Assembly (NCBI GenBank): GCA_014189435.1
Contig: CP050293.1
Location: forward strand, 501,001 to 565,000
Length of the DNA: 64,000 nt
Direction of reading: 5' to 3'
DNA from: Mesorhizobium loti
GTDB taxonomy: Bacteria > Pseudomonadota > Alphaproteobacteria > Rhizobiales > Rhizobiaceae
A model generated the notes under the pieces. It ran no database searches. It was not told the DNA's origin and saw nothing but the letters and a program-made list of their open reading frames with translations. Below, piece after piece: positions 38,567 to 46,954 of the stretch (within the stretch, counting starts at the first letter, position 1; each line of letters begins with the position of its first letter). The position numbers and the translations under genes are program-made.

Positions 38567-39526
38567 ATGAAGCCGCGCATTGCAGTCCTCGGTTGCGGAT
38601 ACTGGGGCAGCAACCACATCCGCACCCTCAAGGCGCTCGGCGCGCTGCACGCGGTCTCCGACACCAACCGGGCCCGTGCCGAAGGCTTCGCCAGCGAGCA
38701 GGACTGCCTGGCGATCGAGCCGGACCAGTTGTTCGTCCGTGACGATATCGACGCCATCGTCATGGCACTGCCGCCGCAATTCCATGCCGACCTTGCCGTG
38801 CGTGCCGTCGAGAGCGGCAAGGACGTGCTGGTCGAAAAGCCGATCGCGCTGACGGTCGCCGACGCCGAGCGTGCGGTGCAGGCGGCCAAGGACAATGGCC
38901 GCGTCTTCATGGTCGGCCATGTGCTGCGGTTCCATCCCGCCTTCGAGACGCTGAAAGAGCTGATCGACAAGGGCGAACTCGGCGAAGTCCGCTACATCCA
39001 CTCGCATCGGCTCGGCCTCGGCAAGTTCCACACCGAGAACGACGCGCTGTGGGACCTGGCGCCGCACGATCTGTCGATGATCCTGGCGATCACCGGCACA
39101 GAGCCGATCGAGGTTCGCGGCGAGGGGGCCGCCCTGCTCGACAATCTCAGCGACTTCGCGCATCTGCACATGCGTTTTCCCAACGGTCTGCGCAGCCATC
39201 TCTTCACCTCGCGTCTCAATCCCTATCGCGAGCGGCGGCTGACCGTGGTCGGCACCAAGGCGATGGCGGTGTTCGACGACGTCGAGCCATGGGAACGCAA
39301 GCTTGCCGTCTACCGCCACGCGGTGTGGCAGGACAGTGGCCAATGGGCTTTTACCACCAATGAGCCGTCCTATGTCGCGGTCGCCCAGGGCATGCCGCTG
39401 ACGCGTGAGCTGGAGCACTTCATCCAGTGCATCGAGACGCGTGCCGAGCCGCGCACCAGCGGCGAGGAAGCGATCAGGGTGCTGCGCATCCTGACCGCTG
39501 GCACGGTCACCCACACCAAATCCTGA
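38567..39526 (+). CDS. Gfo/Idh/MocA-family oxidoreductase
   Basis: 319 residues from the ATG at 38567; a TTG at 38558 would add three. NAD-binding AVLGCGYWGSNH at the start, catalytic EKPIAL near residue 93 and the C-terminal alpha/beta domain with LRFHPAF and DLAPHDLSMIL (conserved His). Family members oxidise or reduce sugars and sugar nucleotides; similarity of the early part to WlbA-type UDP-sugar dehydrogenases suggests a polysaccharide precursor, but the substrate is not certain. Single gene, convergent with mnmA. Confidence 0.88.
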   Translation: MKPRIAVLGCGYWGSNHIRTLKALGALHAVSDTNRARAEGFASEQDCLAIEPDQLFVRDDIDAIVMALPPQFHADLAVRAVESGKDVLVEKPIALTVADAERAVQAAKDNGRVFMVGHVLRFHPAFETLKELIDKGELGEVRYIHSHRLGLGKFHTENDALWDLAPHDLSMILAITGTEPIEVRGEGAALLDNLSDFAHLHMRFPNGLRSHLFTSRLNPYRERRLTVVGTKAMAVFDDVEPWERKLAVYRHAVWQDSGQWAFTTNEPSYVAVAQGMPLTRELEHFIQCIETRAEPRTSGEEAIRVLRILTAGTVTHTKS

Positions 39527-39547
39527 GACTCCGAGAGGACGGAGCCC

Positions 39548-40738
39548 CTATTCGGCGGGAATCTGCGCCGGCCTGGCGGCCAGCCGGGTCAGCATGGCCT
39601 CGGCCTCGGCGCCGCGCTCCGAGCGCTCGATGAAACCGCCGCCGAACACGCGGGCCTCGTTGCCGTCGTCGGAATAGAGCACGCAGGCCTGTCCCGGCGC
39701 GATGCCGGACTCGCCGTCGACCAGTTCCACCCATGTGGCGCCGGCACGATGATGCAGCACGGCCGGGCGCGGCGGTCGCGTCGAGCGAACCTTGGCGAAC
39801 AGCTCCAGGCCGCCGGCGGGGACGTCTGTGAGCGGTCCGTCGCCCAGCCAGTTCATGTTGCGCAGATAGATCTTGTGCGTCTCCAGCGCCTCGCGCGGGC
39901 CGACCACGACGCGGGCGCGATCGGCATCGAGATGGACGACATAAAGCGGCTCGCCGGAAGCGATGCCGATGCCGCGGCGCTGGCCGATCGTGTAGCGCAG
40001 GATGCCCTCATGGCGGCCGAGCACGCGGCCGTCGATGTGGACGATGTCGCCCGGATTGGCGGCGGTCGGCTTCAGCTTGGCGATGATGTCGGAATATTTG
40101 CCCTGCGGCACGAAGCAGATGTCCTGGCTGTCCTGCTTGGCGGCGACCGTCAGCCCCATCTCCTCGGCAATGGCGCGAACCGCGGGCTTCGGCAGGCCGC
40201 CGAGCGGAAAGCGCAGATAGTCGATCTGCGCCTGCGTGGTGGCGAACAGGAAATAGCTCTGGTCACGGTCGGCATCGACCGGCCGGTAGAGCGCGCGGTG
40301 GGCGCCGTTGGCGCCGGAGCGGATATAGTGGCCGGTGGCCAGCGCGTCGGCGCCAAGCTCCTTGGCGGTGGCCAGCAGGTCGGCGAACTTCACCGTCTGG
40401 TTGCAGGAAACGCAGGGGATCGGCGTCTCGCCCGCGACGTAGCTCTCGGCGAAGGGATCAATCACCGCCTTGCGGAAGCGCTCCTCGTAGTCGAGCACGT
40501 AATGGGGGATGCCGAGCGTCTCGGAGACACGGCGGGCATCGTCGATGTCCTGCCCCGCGCAGCATGAGCCGGCCCGGTGCGTCGCCGCGCCATGGTCGTA
40601 GAGCTGCAAGGTGACGCCGACGACATCGTAGCCCTCGCGCTTCAGCAGGCCGGCGACGACCGATGAATCGACACCGCCCGACATGGCAACGACGATGCGG
40701 GTGTTTTCGGGACGTCCGGGGAGATCGAGACTGTTCAT
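39548..40738 (-). CDS. mnmA: tRNA 2-thiouridine synthase MnmA
   Basis: 396 residues. PP-loop [15 protein letters not shown] near residue 19, the first catalytic Cys in [10 protein letters not shown], the second in SQDICFV, and the C-terminal barrel with [10 protein letters not shown]. It activates U34 of Lys, Glu and Gln tRNAs with ATP and inserts sulfur delivered by a cysteine-desulfurase relay. The C-terminal tail is somewhat longer than in E. coli. Housekeeping gene. Confidence 0.95.
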   Translation of the reverse strand: MNSLDLPGRPENTRIVVAMSGGVDSSVVAGLLKREGYDVVGVTLQLYDHGAATHRAGSCCAGQDIDDARRVSETLGIPHYVLDYEERFRKAVIDPFAESYVAGETPIPCVSCNQTVKFADLLATAKELGADALATGHYIRSGANGAHRALYRPVDADRDQSYFLFATTQAQIDYLRFPLGGLPKPAVRAIAEEMGLTVAAKQDSQDICFVPQGKYSDIIAKLKPTAANPGDIVHIDGRVLGRHEGILRYTIGQRRGIGIASGEPLYVVHLDADRARVVVGPREALETHKIYLRNMNWLGDGPLTDVPAGGLELFAKVRSTRPPRPAVLHHRAGATWVELVDGESGIAPGQACVLYSDDGNEARVFGGGFIERSERGAEAEAMLTRLAARPAQIPAE

Positions 40739-41026
40739 GGTGCTTTCGTTCTGCGCGGCGCCTCAATGCCAATGTCGAGAATATAGGTCAAGCTTTGCGG
40801 TCGCGCCAGCGCACAGGGCGATTCACCGGTTGCGGCCGAGCCCGCAAAGAGATGCAATTTTCCCCGGCAAATCAGGCTTGCCGGGGAGATGTTTCAAATG
40901 CCTGCGAAAAGACTAACGCGGCGTTCATGATCCTTACCTAGTCATTAGGGTCTGCTTAGGCAATTTTTAAAGCTGTGGCGGTAACGTGGCGGGGATTGGG
41001 TCTTTGAGTTTTTTGTAGAGAGTACG

Positions 41027-41302
41027 ATGACCGATCTGGTTAGACCGAGAGTCAAGTATGTTATCGGGCCTGACGGCAGCCCTCTTACGATTGCCGATCT
41101 GCCGCCGACCAATACACGTCGCTGGGTTATCCGGCGTAAGGCGGAAGTGGTTGCGGCAGTGCGCGGCGGGCTTTTGAGCCTGGACGAGGCATGCCAACGC
41201 TATAAGCTCACCACCGAGGAATTCCTGTCCTGGCAGGCGTCGATCGACGAATATGGCCTTGCCGGGCTGCGCACGACGCGCATCCAGCAATACCGGCACT
41301 GA
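41027..41302 (+). CDS. sciP: CtrA inhibitory protein SciP (DUF1153)
   Basis: 91 residues, exactly the usual length. The whole protein is the DUF1153 helix-turn-helix fold: KYVIGPDGSPLTIADLPP, TRRWVIRRKAEVVAAV, SLDEACQRYKLTTEEFLSWQ. In Caulobacter SciP binds CtrA and blocks transcription from CtrA promoters. In this window ctrA, chpT and fliJ lie within 5 kb, so the control circuit is physically clustered. A strong terminator follows. Confidence 0.94.
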   Translation: MTDLVRPRVKYVIGPDGSPLTIADLPPTNTRRWVIRRKAEVVAAVRGGLLSLDEACQRYKLTTEEFLSWQASIDEYGLAGLRTTRIQQYRH

Positions 41303-41316
41303 CAGTTGTGCATTTA

Positions 41317-41354
41317 GACGAAGGGCGCGGGTAATCCGCGCCCTTCGTGTTTTC
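41317..41354. terminator. Rho-independent terminator between sciP and the oxidoreductase
   Basis: Stem CGAAGGGCGCGG, loop GTAAT, CCGCGCCCTTCG, then TGTTTT. A 12-bp perfect stem between convergent genes. Confidence 0.88.
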
Positions 41355-41390
41355 CAAAACGCTTTTTTCTGGAAGCGAGCCTTCTGGCGC

Positions 41391-42317
41391 TCAGACGGTC
41401 AGTGCAACCTTGCCGATCGGCTTGGTGGCGAGGAAGGCGTGAGCGGCCCCCGCCTGCTCGAGCGGGAAGCTCTTTGCCACATGGACGGTGAGCTTGTTGG
41501 CATCGATCAACCGAGCCAGTTCCAGCAGGCCCTCCCGGTCGGGCACGACGGACATACGCTCGACCCGGATATCGCGCGCCCCGGCCTGCGCCCTGGTGGC
41601 GTCGCTGACATCGAGCAATGACACGAGCACGCCGCCACGTTTGAGGACCTTCAGCGAACGTTCGGCGTGGTCGCCGCCCATTGGGTCCAACACCAGGTCG
41701 ATGTCGCGAACCTGGTCGGTAAAATCGCCCCTGGTGTAGTCGACGACCTCATCGGCGCCGAGTTTGCGGACGAAATCGAGCTTGGTCGGGCTGGCTGTGG
41801 CGACGACGTAAGCGCCGTGCGCCTTGGCGATCTGTACCGCGAGATGGCCGACGCCGCCGGCTGCGGCGTGAATCAGCACGCGCTGGCCCGATTTCAGCCC
41901 GCCATGGCGGACGAGGCCTTGCCAGGCGGTCAGGCCGGCCAATGGCAGGGCGCCTGCCTGGAGGTGGTCGGCGCCTTTCGGTTTCAGTACGATTTCATCG
42001 GCAGGAACCGCAGTCAGTTCGGCATAGGCGGCCGCCTGCTTGGGAAAGCGGGGCATGCCGAACACCTCGTCGCCGACCCGGAAGCCGGAAACTCCGGCGC
42101 CCAGCGCTTCGACAGTTCCCGAGATATCCCAACCCAGTATGAAGGGCGGCTCGCCGAGCAACGGGTAGTAACCGGCTCGGACGGCGCCATCGACCGGATT
42201 GATGCCGGCCGCCTTGACGCGGACCAGCACTTCGCTGGCCTTTGGCGTCGGGTCGGGCCGATTGGCAATGACAAGGACGTCGGGTCCGCCGACGGAATTC
42301 TGAATAGCGGCACGCAT
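41391..42317 (-). CDS. Zinc-type alcohol dehydrogenase/quinone oxidoreductase family protein (MDR)
   Basis: 308 residues from the ATG at 42317, AGGAG eight bases upstream; the frame upstream runs into the regulatory gap and is not coding. GroES-like N-terminal domain (GWDISGTVEALGAGV) and Rossmann domain with AAAGGVGHLAVQIAKAHGA; no catalytic zinc Cys, as in quinone oxidoreductases. NADPH-dependent reduction of quinones or enones is the family activity. Divergent from the HxlR regulator, whose family frequently controls such a neighbour. Confidence 0.88.
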   Translation of the reverse strand: MRAAIQNSVGGPDVLVIANRPDPTPKASEVLVRVKAAGINPVDGAVRAGYYPLLGEPPFILGWDISGTVEALGAGVSGFRVGDEVFGMPRFPKQAAAYAELTAVPADEIVLKPKGADHLQAGALPLAGLTAWQGLVRHGGLKSGQRVLIHAAAGGVGHLAVQIAKAHGAYVVATASPTKLDFVRKLGADEVVDYTRGDFTDQVRDIDLVLDPMGGDHAERSLKVLKRGGVLVSLLDVSDATRAQAGARDIRVERMSVVPDREGLLELARLIDANKLTVHVAKSFPLEQAGAAHAFLATKPIGKVALTV

Positions 42318-42344
42318 TGGGATATCTCCTGCTTGGTTTTCGCC

Positions 42345-42394
42345 ACTATCATTTGGATAGTAATAGTCTCTTGTCCAGTATGTACCCAAATGAT
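42345..42394. promoter_or_regulatory. Nested inverted repeats between the oxidoreductase and HxlR genes
   Basis: ACTATC-N5-GATAGT (42345-42361), and within it ATCATTTGG (42348-42356), which is repeated in inverse orientation as CCAAATGAT (42386-42394). The two ATCATTTGG boxes face each other across 29 bp and cover the divergent promoters. Confidence 0.6.
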
Positions 42395-42407
42395 ATATAC
42401 GCACCTC

Positions 42408-43109
42408 ATGGATAGTGAAGACGACCGCGGTTTCGGCTATGACGCTTTCCGGCGGACGTGCCCCTCGCACACCGTGCTGGAGATGCTGGCCAGCAAATGG
42501 GTCTATCTGGTGGTTTGCGCGCTGCGCAAAGGCCGGCTGCGCAATGGCGAGCTTGCCCGCAAGCTCGAAGGCATCACGCCGAAGATGCTGACGCAGACGC
42601 TGCGCGTGCTCGAGCGCGACGGACTGGTGCGGCGCGAGATCTTCCCGGTCATCCCGCCGCGTGTCGAATATGAATTGACCGAGCTCGGCCAGAACCTGGC
42701 GGGACTGCTTACCCAGATCAGATCATGGGCCGAGCAGCATGCACCGGATATCAAGGATGCCCGTGCAAGGGCAATTGCCGATGGTGAAGGGGGATTGGGC
42801 CGCCTAGGGCGGTTTTCAGTTCTCTTGGCGGCCTTCCCGCCAAAGGCTGGAAGCCGAGCTCATGCACTCGCCGGGTGGCAAGCGATTATGTCGCGAACAG
42901 GCCGGCTTCAGCCGATCATGGCGCTGCGGCCGCCGATTTCGGCTTCGCGGATCTTGGTGTCACGCGATTCCAGCATTTCCGCCTTGGAAAGCTCCGCTTC
43001 AGCTTCGCCGAGTAATGATTCGGCAGTGCTTCGCTGTTGCGCGAGGTCGCTTTGCGAATTTCTGAGGTTGTCGCGGCGCAAACGTGCCGCCTTGGCGAAG
43101 GTCGGATAG
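42408..43109 (+). CDS. HxlR-family redox/aldehyde-type regulator with an unusual C-terminal run-on
   Basis: The winged helix of the HxlR family fills residues 1-115: CPSHTVLEMLASKWVYLVVCALRKG, RNGELARKLEGITPKMLTQTLRVLERDGL, then VEYELTELG. Families end near 110-130 residues, but this frame continues to 43109 (233 residues), and the last 67 codons run antisense through the fliJ gene with Arg, Ser, Ala-rich sequence that looks noncoding. The ancestral stop seems lost by mutation or a frameshift near 42780-42830. A start at 42390 would add six residues. Divergent from the oxidoreductase gene. Confidence 0.8.
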   Translation: MDSEDDRGFGYDAFRRTCPSHTVLEMLASKWVYLVVCALRKGRLRNGELARKLEGITPKMLTQTLRVLERDGLVRREIFPVIPPRVEYELTELGQNLAGLLTQIRSWAEQHAPDIKDARARAIADGEGGLGRLGRFSVLLAAFPPKAGSRAHALAGWQAIMSRTGRLQPIMALRPPISASRILVSRDSSISALESSASASPSNDSAVLRCCARSLCEFLRLSRRKRAALAKVG

Positions 43110-43285
43110 GCGAAATGGTTGATGTCGGTGATGCCGGCCTTCTTTTCTTCGGCGGTGATCTGAAGCTCCAGCTCGACGGCCATGCGTTCGAACTCGGCGA
43201 TCATCATGTCGAGCTGCAGCAGCTGCCGCCGCTTCTCATTCACCTGAAACTGTTTCAGCCGAACGAGGTTTTCACGTGACTTCAT
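42908..43285 (-). CDS. fliJ: FliJ-like flagellar export coiled-coil protein
   Basis: 125 residues from the ATG at 43285 (GGGAG at about 9 bases). Almost entirely heptad-like helix: LVRLKQFQVNEKRRQLLQLDM, AEFERMAVELELQITAEEKK. FliJ is the small coiled-coil chaperone/regulator of the flagellar export ATPase FliI. In alphaproteobacteria a fliJ-like gene commonly lies divergent from ctrA, as here. FliI is not in the window. Confidence 0.8.
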   Translation of the reverse strand: MKSRENLVRLKQFQVNEKRRQLLQLDMMIAEFERMAVELELQITAEEKKAGITDINHFAYPTFAKAARLRRDNLRNSQSDLAQQRSTAESLLGEAEAELSKAEMLESRDTKIREAEIGGRSAMIG

Positions 43286-43734
43286 GATTCGTACTCCCGG
43301 AAACGCACACCCGCACTTATCGTCCAAACCGCCTGGAAGAGCCCAGGCCGCACCCGTGTCCACCGTCTTTCCCCGAACTATGGGAAACAAAACCCTAAAG
43401 TTTTTTGCCGGCGGTAACCATTCGTTTACGGGCATTGTTAATCATACGGGTCAGGACTTAAGGCCGGGTAAAAATTCGGCCGCCGATGCGGAAGCGACGT
43501 CGATGAGTCCCTGGAGTCACTTAGTCCAGATTGTTGATGTGTTGCATTAGGAATTTGGTTCTGGATTCGTTATTAGATTCAAGAGGGTGTAGAAAGAGGT
43601 TAAAAAATCTGGTACCGTCGTGGACGGGAAATTAGGTTTTGTTAACCATTTGATGGCAGCCTCTGCACAAGGCAACCACTGCTCCGGGTCCGGACGGGTC
43701 GTGAAATGGTCCGGCAGCAGAAAAGGGGAATGAA
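43286..43734. promoter_or_regulatory. 449-bp divergent fliJ/ctrA control region
   Basis: No gene seen. GANTC sites (CcrM methylation) as GATTC at 43286-43290, 43564-43568 and 43576-43580. A CtrA-type TTAACCAT box at 43642-43649, preceded by TTAG six bases away, lies about 90 bp from the ctrA start; a second TAACCAT occurs near 43417. This is the layout expected for methylation- and CtrA-dependent control of ctrA. Confidence 0.6.
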
Positions 43735-44430
43735 ATGCGTGTTCTGCTGATAGAAGATGACAGTGCAACCGCACAAAGCATCGAACTGATGCTGAAATCG
43801 GAAAGTTTCAACGTCTACACGACCGATCTCGGTGAAGAGGGCGTCGATCTAGGCAAGCTCTACGATTACGACATCATCCTTCTCGATCTCAACCTGCCTG
43901 ACATGTCGGGCTACGAGGTCTTGAGAACGCTTCGCCTTTCCAAGGTAAAGACGCCGATCCTCATCCTCTCCGGCATGGCCGGCATCGAGGACAAGGTGCG
44001 CGGCCTCGGCTTCGGCGCCGACGACTACATGACCAAGCCGTTCCACAAGGATGAGCTGGTTGCCCGCATTCATGCCATCGTGCGGCGCTCCAAGGGACAT
44101 GCCCAGTCGGTCATCACCACCGGCGACCTGGTGGTCAACCTCGATGCCAAGACCGTCGAAGTCGGCGGCCAGCGCGTACACCTGACCGGCAAGGAATACC
44201 AGATGCTGGAGCTGCTCTCGCTGCGCAAGGGCACGACGCTGACCAAGGAAATGTTCCTCAACCACCTTTATGGCGGCATGGACGAGCCTGAACTCAAGAT
44301 CATCGACGTCTTCATCTGCAAGCTGCGCAAGAAGCTCGACGCGGCATCCGGCGGCCAGAATTATATCGAGACGGTCTGGGGTCGCGGCTATGTGCTGCGC
44401 GAACCGGAAGACATCCGCGTCAGCGCCTGA
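43735..44430 (+). CDS. ctrA: Cell-cycle master response regulator CtrA
   Basis: 231 residues. Receiver domain with the acidic pair at 8-9, phosphoryl Asp51 (LLDLNLPD) and Lys in MTKPF near 102; OmpR-type winged helix with [23 protein letters not shown] and [13 protein letters not shown]. The C-terminal RVSA keeps the small-residue tail that in Caulobacter targets CtrA for ClpXP (AA there). It controls replication, motility and division genes in alphaproteobacteria. GGGGAATGAA before the ATG. The phosphotransferase ChpT and inhibitor SciP are nearby. Confidence 0.97.
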   Translation: MRVLLIEDDSATAQSIELMLKSESFNVYTTDLGEEGVDLGKLYDYDIILLDLNLPDMSGYEVLRTLRLSKVKTPILILSGMAGIEDKVRGLGFGADDYMTKPFHKDELVARIHAIVRRSKGHAQSVITTGDLVVNLDAKTVEVGGQRVHLTGKEYQMLELLSLRKGTTLTKEMFLNHLYGGMDEPELKIIDVFICKLRKKLDAASGGQNYIETVWGRGYVLREPEDIRVSA

Positions 44431-44448
44431 GCGACGAACACGTTCGAA

Positions 44449-44476
44449 CAAAAAACCCGGCCTCGGCCGGGTTTTC
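44449..44476. terminator. Bidirectional rho-independent terminator after ctrA
   Basis: AAAACCCGGCC, TC, GGCCGGGTTTT: works for ctrA (+) and for the convergent receiver gene (-). Confidence 0.9.
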
Positions 44477-44528
44477 GCATTTTAGCTGATAACTATTTGT
44501 TTTTACGCACTTTTGGACGGAAGGCGCG

Positions 44529-44933
44529 TCACGCGCTTTTCCTGGAATTGCTCAACGCCGCCGAATCAGGTGCGATCTTCAAGGTGCGAAAACGCTCGAG
44601 CAGTTGCGGCCGGTTGAATGGCTTCAAGAGATAGCCCTGGGCGCCGGCGCGCTTGGCCCGCATGATCGAGGCGATATCGAGCTCGACCAGTGAAATCAGG
44701 ATTTGCGGCCTTATCGGGCTCTCCATGGCGCGCACGCGCCGGATGAAATCGACCGCCGGCACATCGGGCAAGGCGCCATCGACGACGATGATGTCGGGCA
44801 TGTCGGCGGCGCACATCTCCAGCGCGTCAAGTCCGCTGGCTGCCTCGATGACAATCATTTCGGAGCCGCCCAGGATGCGTTTTGCAACCTTCCTGATGAC
44901 GCTTGAATCGTCGACGAACATGCAGCGTTTCAT
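44529..44933 (-). CDS. Single-domain (CheY-like) response regulator
   Basis: 134 residues from the ATG at 44933 (GAGGA seven bases upstream). Complete receiver: acidic pair Asp8-Asp9 in FVDDSS, phosphoryl Asp52 (VVDGALPD), Lys104 (LLKPFN). No output domain. It lies between ctrA and chpT. CpdR and DivK are single-domain receivers of this circuit, but the N-terminal sequence does not look like either from memory, so the role is left open. Confidence 0.85.
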   Translation of the reverse strand: MKRCMFVDDSSVIRKVAKRILGGSEMIVIEAASGLDALEMCAADMPDIIVVDGALPDVPAVDFIRRVRAMESPIRPQILISLVELDIASIMRAKRAGAQGYLLKPFNRPQLLERFRTLKIAPDSAALSNSRKSA

Positions 44934-45169
44934 TTCCGGTCCTCTTCGCCTTCTGGCAATCCGGTAGCGTCGGGGGCATCCAGACGCACCATAGGCCAAT
45001 CTGGTAAAGAAGCCGAAAAGGCGTTAGGTAAAATTTTTACAAAGATGGCGGCTGCTTGCTTTCATTCGCGAATGCTTCGACGCTGCCCAGGCGACCAAAC
45101 GCATTTCATGTCGTTGGGCCGGAATTACAGATTTCGATGTAAAAATACTTCGATTGCTCGATTGCGCTA

Positions 45170-45799
45170 TCAAGCCGCCGAAAGCACGATTTCTTCCGGC
45201 GTCGCGTGGATCGATATCGTCATGCCGGCCTCGCGTGCCAGAAGCAGCGTGTAATAGGGCTGCACGGAATGCGCGTCGATCGGTTCCTCCGGCTTGTGGC
45301 CGGAATGCAGTTCGAGGAATTTCGGCGGCACACGCAGCATCGGGCCAGCCGCAGCAAGCGCGAAACGCGGCTCGGTCTCGAGGTTTTCCAGCGTTACCGA
45401 AAGCTTGCCGCCGCGCGGAATGGCGGCGTTGGCGACGAGGATCAGGTTGAGCAGCAGCTTGACCTTGTTCTTGGGCAGCAGTGCCCGGGTCCCGTTCCAG
45501 GTCAGTTCCGGCTTTTCGTTCTTCAGGAAGGCGATGGCGACCGCTTCGGCATCGCCGGTATCGATCAGCATGCCGGCCGAGCCGGCGGCGCCGAAGGCGA
45601 TGCGGGCGAACTGCAGGCGGGCCGAAGCGTTGCGGGCGCTCTGACGGATCAGCTTCATGGCGTCTTCGTCGGCGCCGCCTTCATCGAGGAGTTCGAGCCC
45701 ATTGTTGATCGCGCCGACCGGCGAGATGATGTCGTGGCAGACCCGACTGCACAAAAGCGCTGCCAGATCGGGTGCGGAAAGGGTGAACAGTTCGGCCAT
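45170..45799 (-). CDS. chpT: Histidine phosphotransferase ChpT
   Basis: 209 residues from the ATG at 45799 (AGGGA at ten bases); an upstream ATG at 45832 lacks a ribosome site. With this start the phospho-accepting His is residue 22, in SRVCHDIISPVGAINNGLEL, the position I remember for Brucella ChpT. C-terminal part is a degenerate HATPase-like domain (KNKVKLLLNLILVANAAIPRGG) that binds no ATP. ChpT passes phosphate from the kinase CckA to CtrA and CpdR. Proximity to ctrA supports the call. Confidence 0.93.
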   Translation of the reverse strand: MAELFTLSAPDLAALLCSRVCHDIISPVGAINNGLELLDEGGADEDAMKLIRQSARNASARLQFARIAFGAAGSAGMLIDTGDAEAVAIAFLKNEKPELTWNGTRALLPKNKVKLLLNLILVANAAIPRGGKLSVTLENLETEPRFALAAAGPMLRVPPKFLELHSGHKPEEPIDAHSVQPYYTLLLAREAGMTISIHATPEEIVLSAA

Positions 45800-46143
45800 C
45801 GGCGAAAATCCCTGCAAAATTTCACTACTCATGGCCTAGCGATCGATCGTCGCCTGCCCACGCGAATCACGCTCTCTCCTCGGGCTTTCTGAATACACAG
45901 CACCCGTGCGTGCAGCAACAAATCCAAAATTGTGGATGTGGCAAATGACGTGTTCACGCAGGCTGCCGACCCACTTGAGCGACCCCAAACAGCCTTCGAA
46001 CCGCCATGTTCATGTGGGAGCTTAATGGTTGAAAAAGGATTACGGCATAGTTTGCCCGTAACAGTTACCCTTAACGGCCGGCTAAAAGAGCCGTACGGGG
46101 TGCGAGGCGTCGGCGAAGGTGCTCCCTGACGGAGATTGGAAGC
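45800..46143. promoter_or_regulatory. Divergent chpT/eipA intergenic region
   Basis: 344 bp, no gene seen. A GANTC site (GAATC, 45864-45868) lies near chpT, and GTTACCCTTAACGG (TTAACG at 46071-46076) about 70 bp upstream of the eipA-like gene resembles a CtrA half-site. Confidence 0.4.
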
Positions 46144-46725
46144 ATGTTTTCCCGATACTACGACCGGAGCTTTCTCCGTGTCTTCTCAATGGCGGTCACG
46201 CTCCTGGGCGTTCTCGTCTTCTCGACTTCAGCCCTGCGGGCCCAGGAATACACCGCTCAGGAGATTGTCGATTCCGGTCACAAGTTCTTCGGCGCGACAT
46301 CAGGCGGGCTCGCCACGGTTGTCGAGAAGATTTTTGCTTCCTACGGCCTGCCCAACGGCTATCTGCTGGGCGAAGAGGGCTCGGGCGCGCTGATCGGCGG
46401 CCTGACCTACGGCGAAGGCACGCTCTACACCAAGAATGCCGGCGATCACAAAGTGTTCTGGCAAGGCCCGTCGCTCGGCTGGGATTTCGGCGGCGAGGGG
46501 TCGCGGGTGATGATGCTGGTCTACAATCTCGACGATGTGGGCAGCCTCTACAACCGCTATGGCGGCGTCGCCGGGTCGGCCTATGTGGTGGCTGGTGTCG
46601 GCTTCAACGTGCTGAAGAACAACAATGTGATTTTGGTGCCGATCCGCACCGGTGTCGGTGCCCGGCTTGGCGTCAATCTCGGCTATCTGAAGCTTACCGA
46701 GCGCGCCACCTGGAATCCGTTCTGA
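46144..46725 (+). CDS. EipA-like envelope protein (DUF1134)
   Basis: 193 residues. Signal peptide to about residue 34 (VTLLGVLVFSTSALRAQ), then the DUF1134 domain with GHKFFGATSGGLATVVEKIF, GGLTYGEGTLYTKN, GSAYVVAGVGFNVLKNN. In Brucella a DUF1134 protein, EipA, is a periplasmic envelope-integrity factor whose gene is under CtrA control; the neighbourhood of ctrA and chpT fits. Protein is predicted periplasmic. Confidence 0.85.
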   Translation: MFSRYYDRSFLRVFSMAVTLLGVLVFSTSALRAQEYTAQEIVDSGHKFFGATSGGLATVVEKIFASYGLPNGYLLGEEGSGALIGGLTYGEGTLYTKNAGDHKVFWQGPSLGWDFGGEGSRVMMLVYNLDDVGSLYNRYGGVAGSAYVVAGVGFNVLKNNNVILVPIRTGVGARLGVNLGYLKLTERATWNPF

Positions 46726-46743
46726 GTTAAAGGTCTTTGGCCC

Positions 46744-46791
46744 ATGCATGTCGTTCTCCCAAAACCGGGACCGCTTTTGGGCGACATGCAT
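46744..46791. repeat. Palindromic rhizobial REP-like element, copy 1
   Basis: Starts ATGCATGTCG and ends CGACATGCAT with an interior of CCCAAAACCGGGACC and TTTTGGG; the whole 48 bp folds on itself. A diverged second copy lies at 46897-46942. Confidence 0.8.
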
Positions 46792-46860
46792 TAAACCCGT
46801 ACCGTTGCGGCAAACCCTTGCCGCAACGCTGGATTTCCGCCATGTCAACGTGGCACAGTC

Positions 46861-46883
46861 AAAAGCGCACGCAGCGCTTTTTT
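46861..46883 (+). terminator. Rho-independent terminator
   Basis: AAAAGCGC, ACGCA, GCGCTTTTTT. About 135 bp after the eipA-like gene, between the two palindromic elements. Confidence 0.7.
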
Positions 46884-46896
46884 GGTTTTATCTTGT

Positions 46897-46942
46897 TGCA
46901 TGTCGTTGTCCCAGAACCGGTTCCATTTTTGGGCGACATGCA
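46897..46942. repeat. Palindromic rhizobial REP-like element, copy 2
   Basis: TGCATGTCGTTGTCCCAGAACCGG (first half) and TTTTTGGGCGACATGCA: same ends as copy 1 with several changes inside. Confidence 0.8.
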
Positions 46943-46954
46943 TTGGTTTGATGG

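Noticed and set aside
45932..46129. 65-codon frame upstream of the DUF1134 gene
   Set aside because: No ribosome site, no conserved features, and it lies over the probable promoter.
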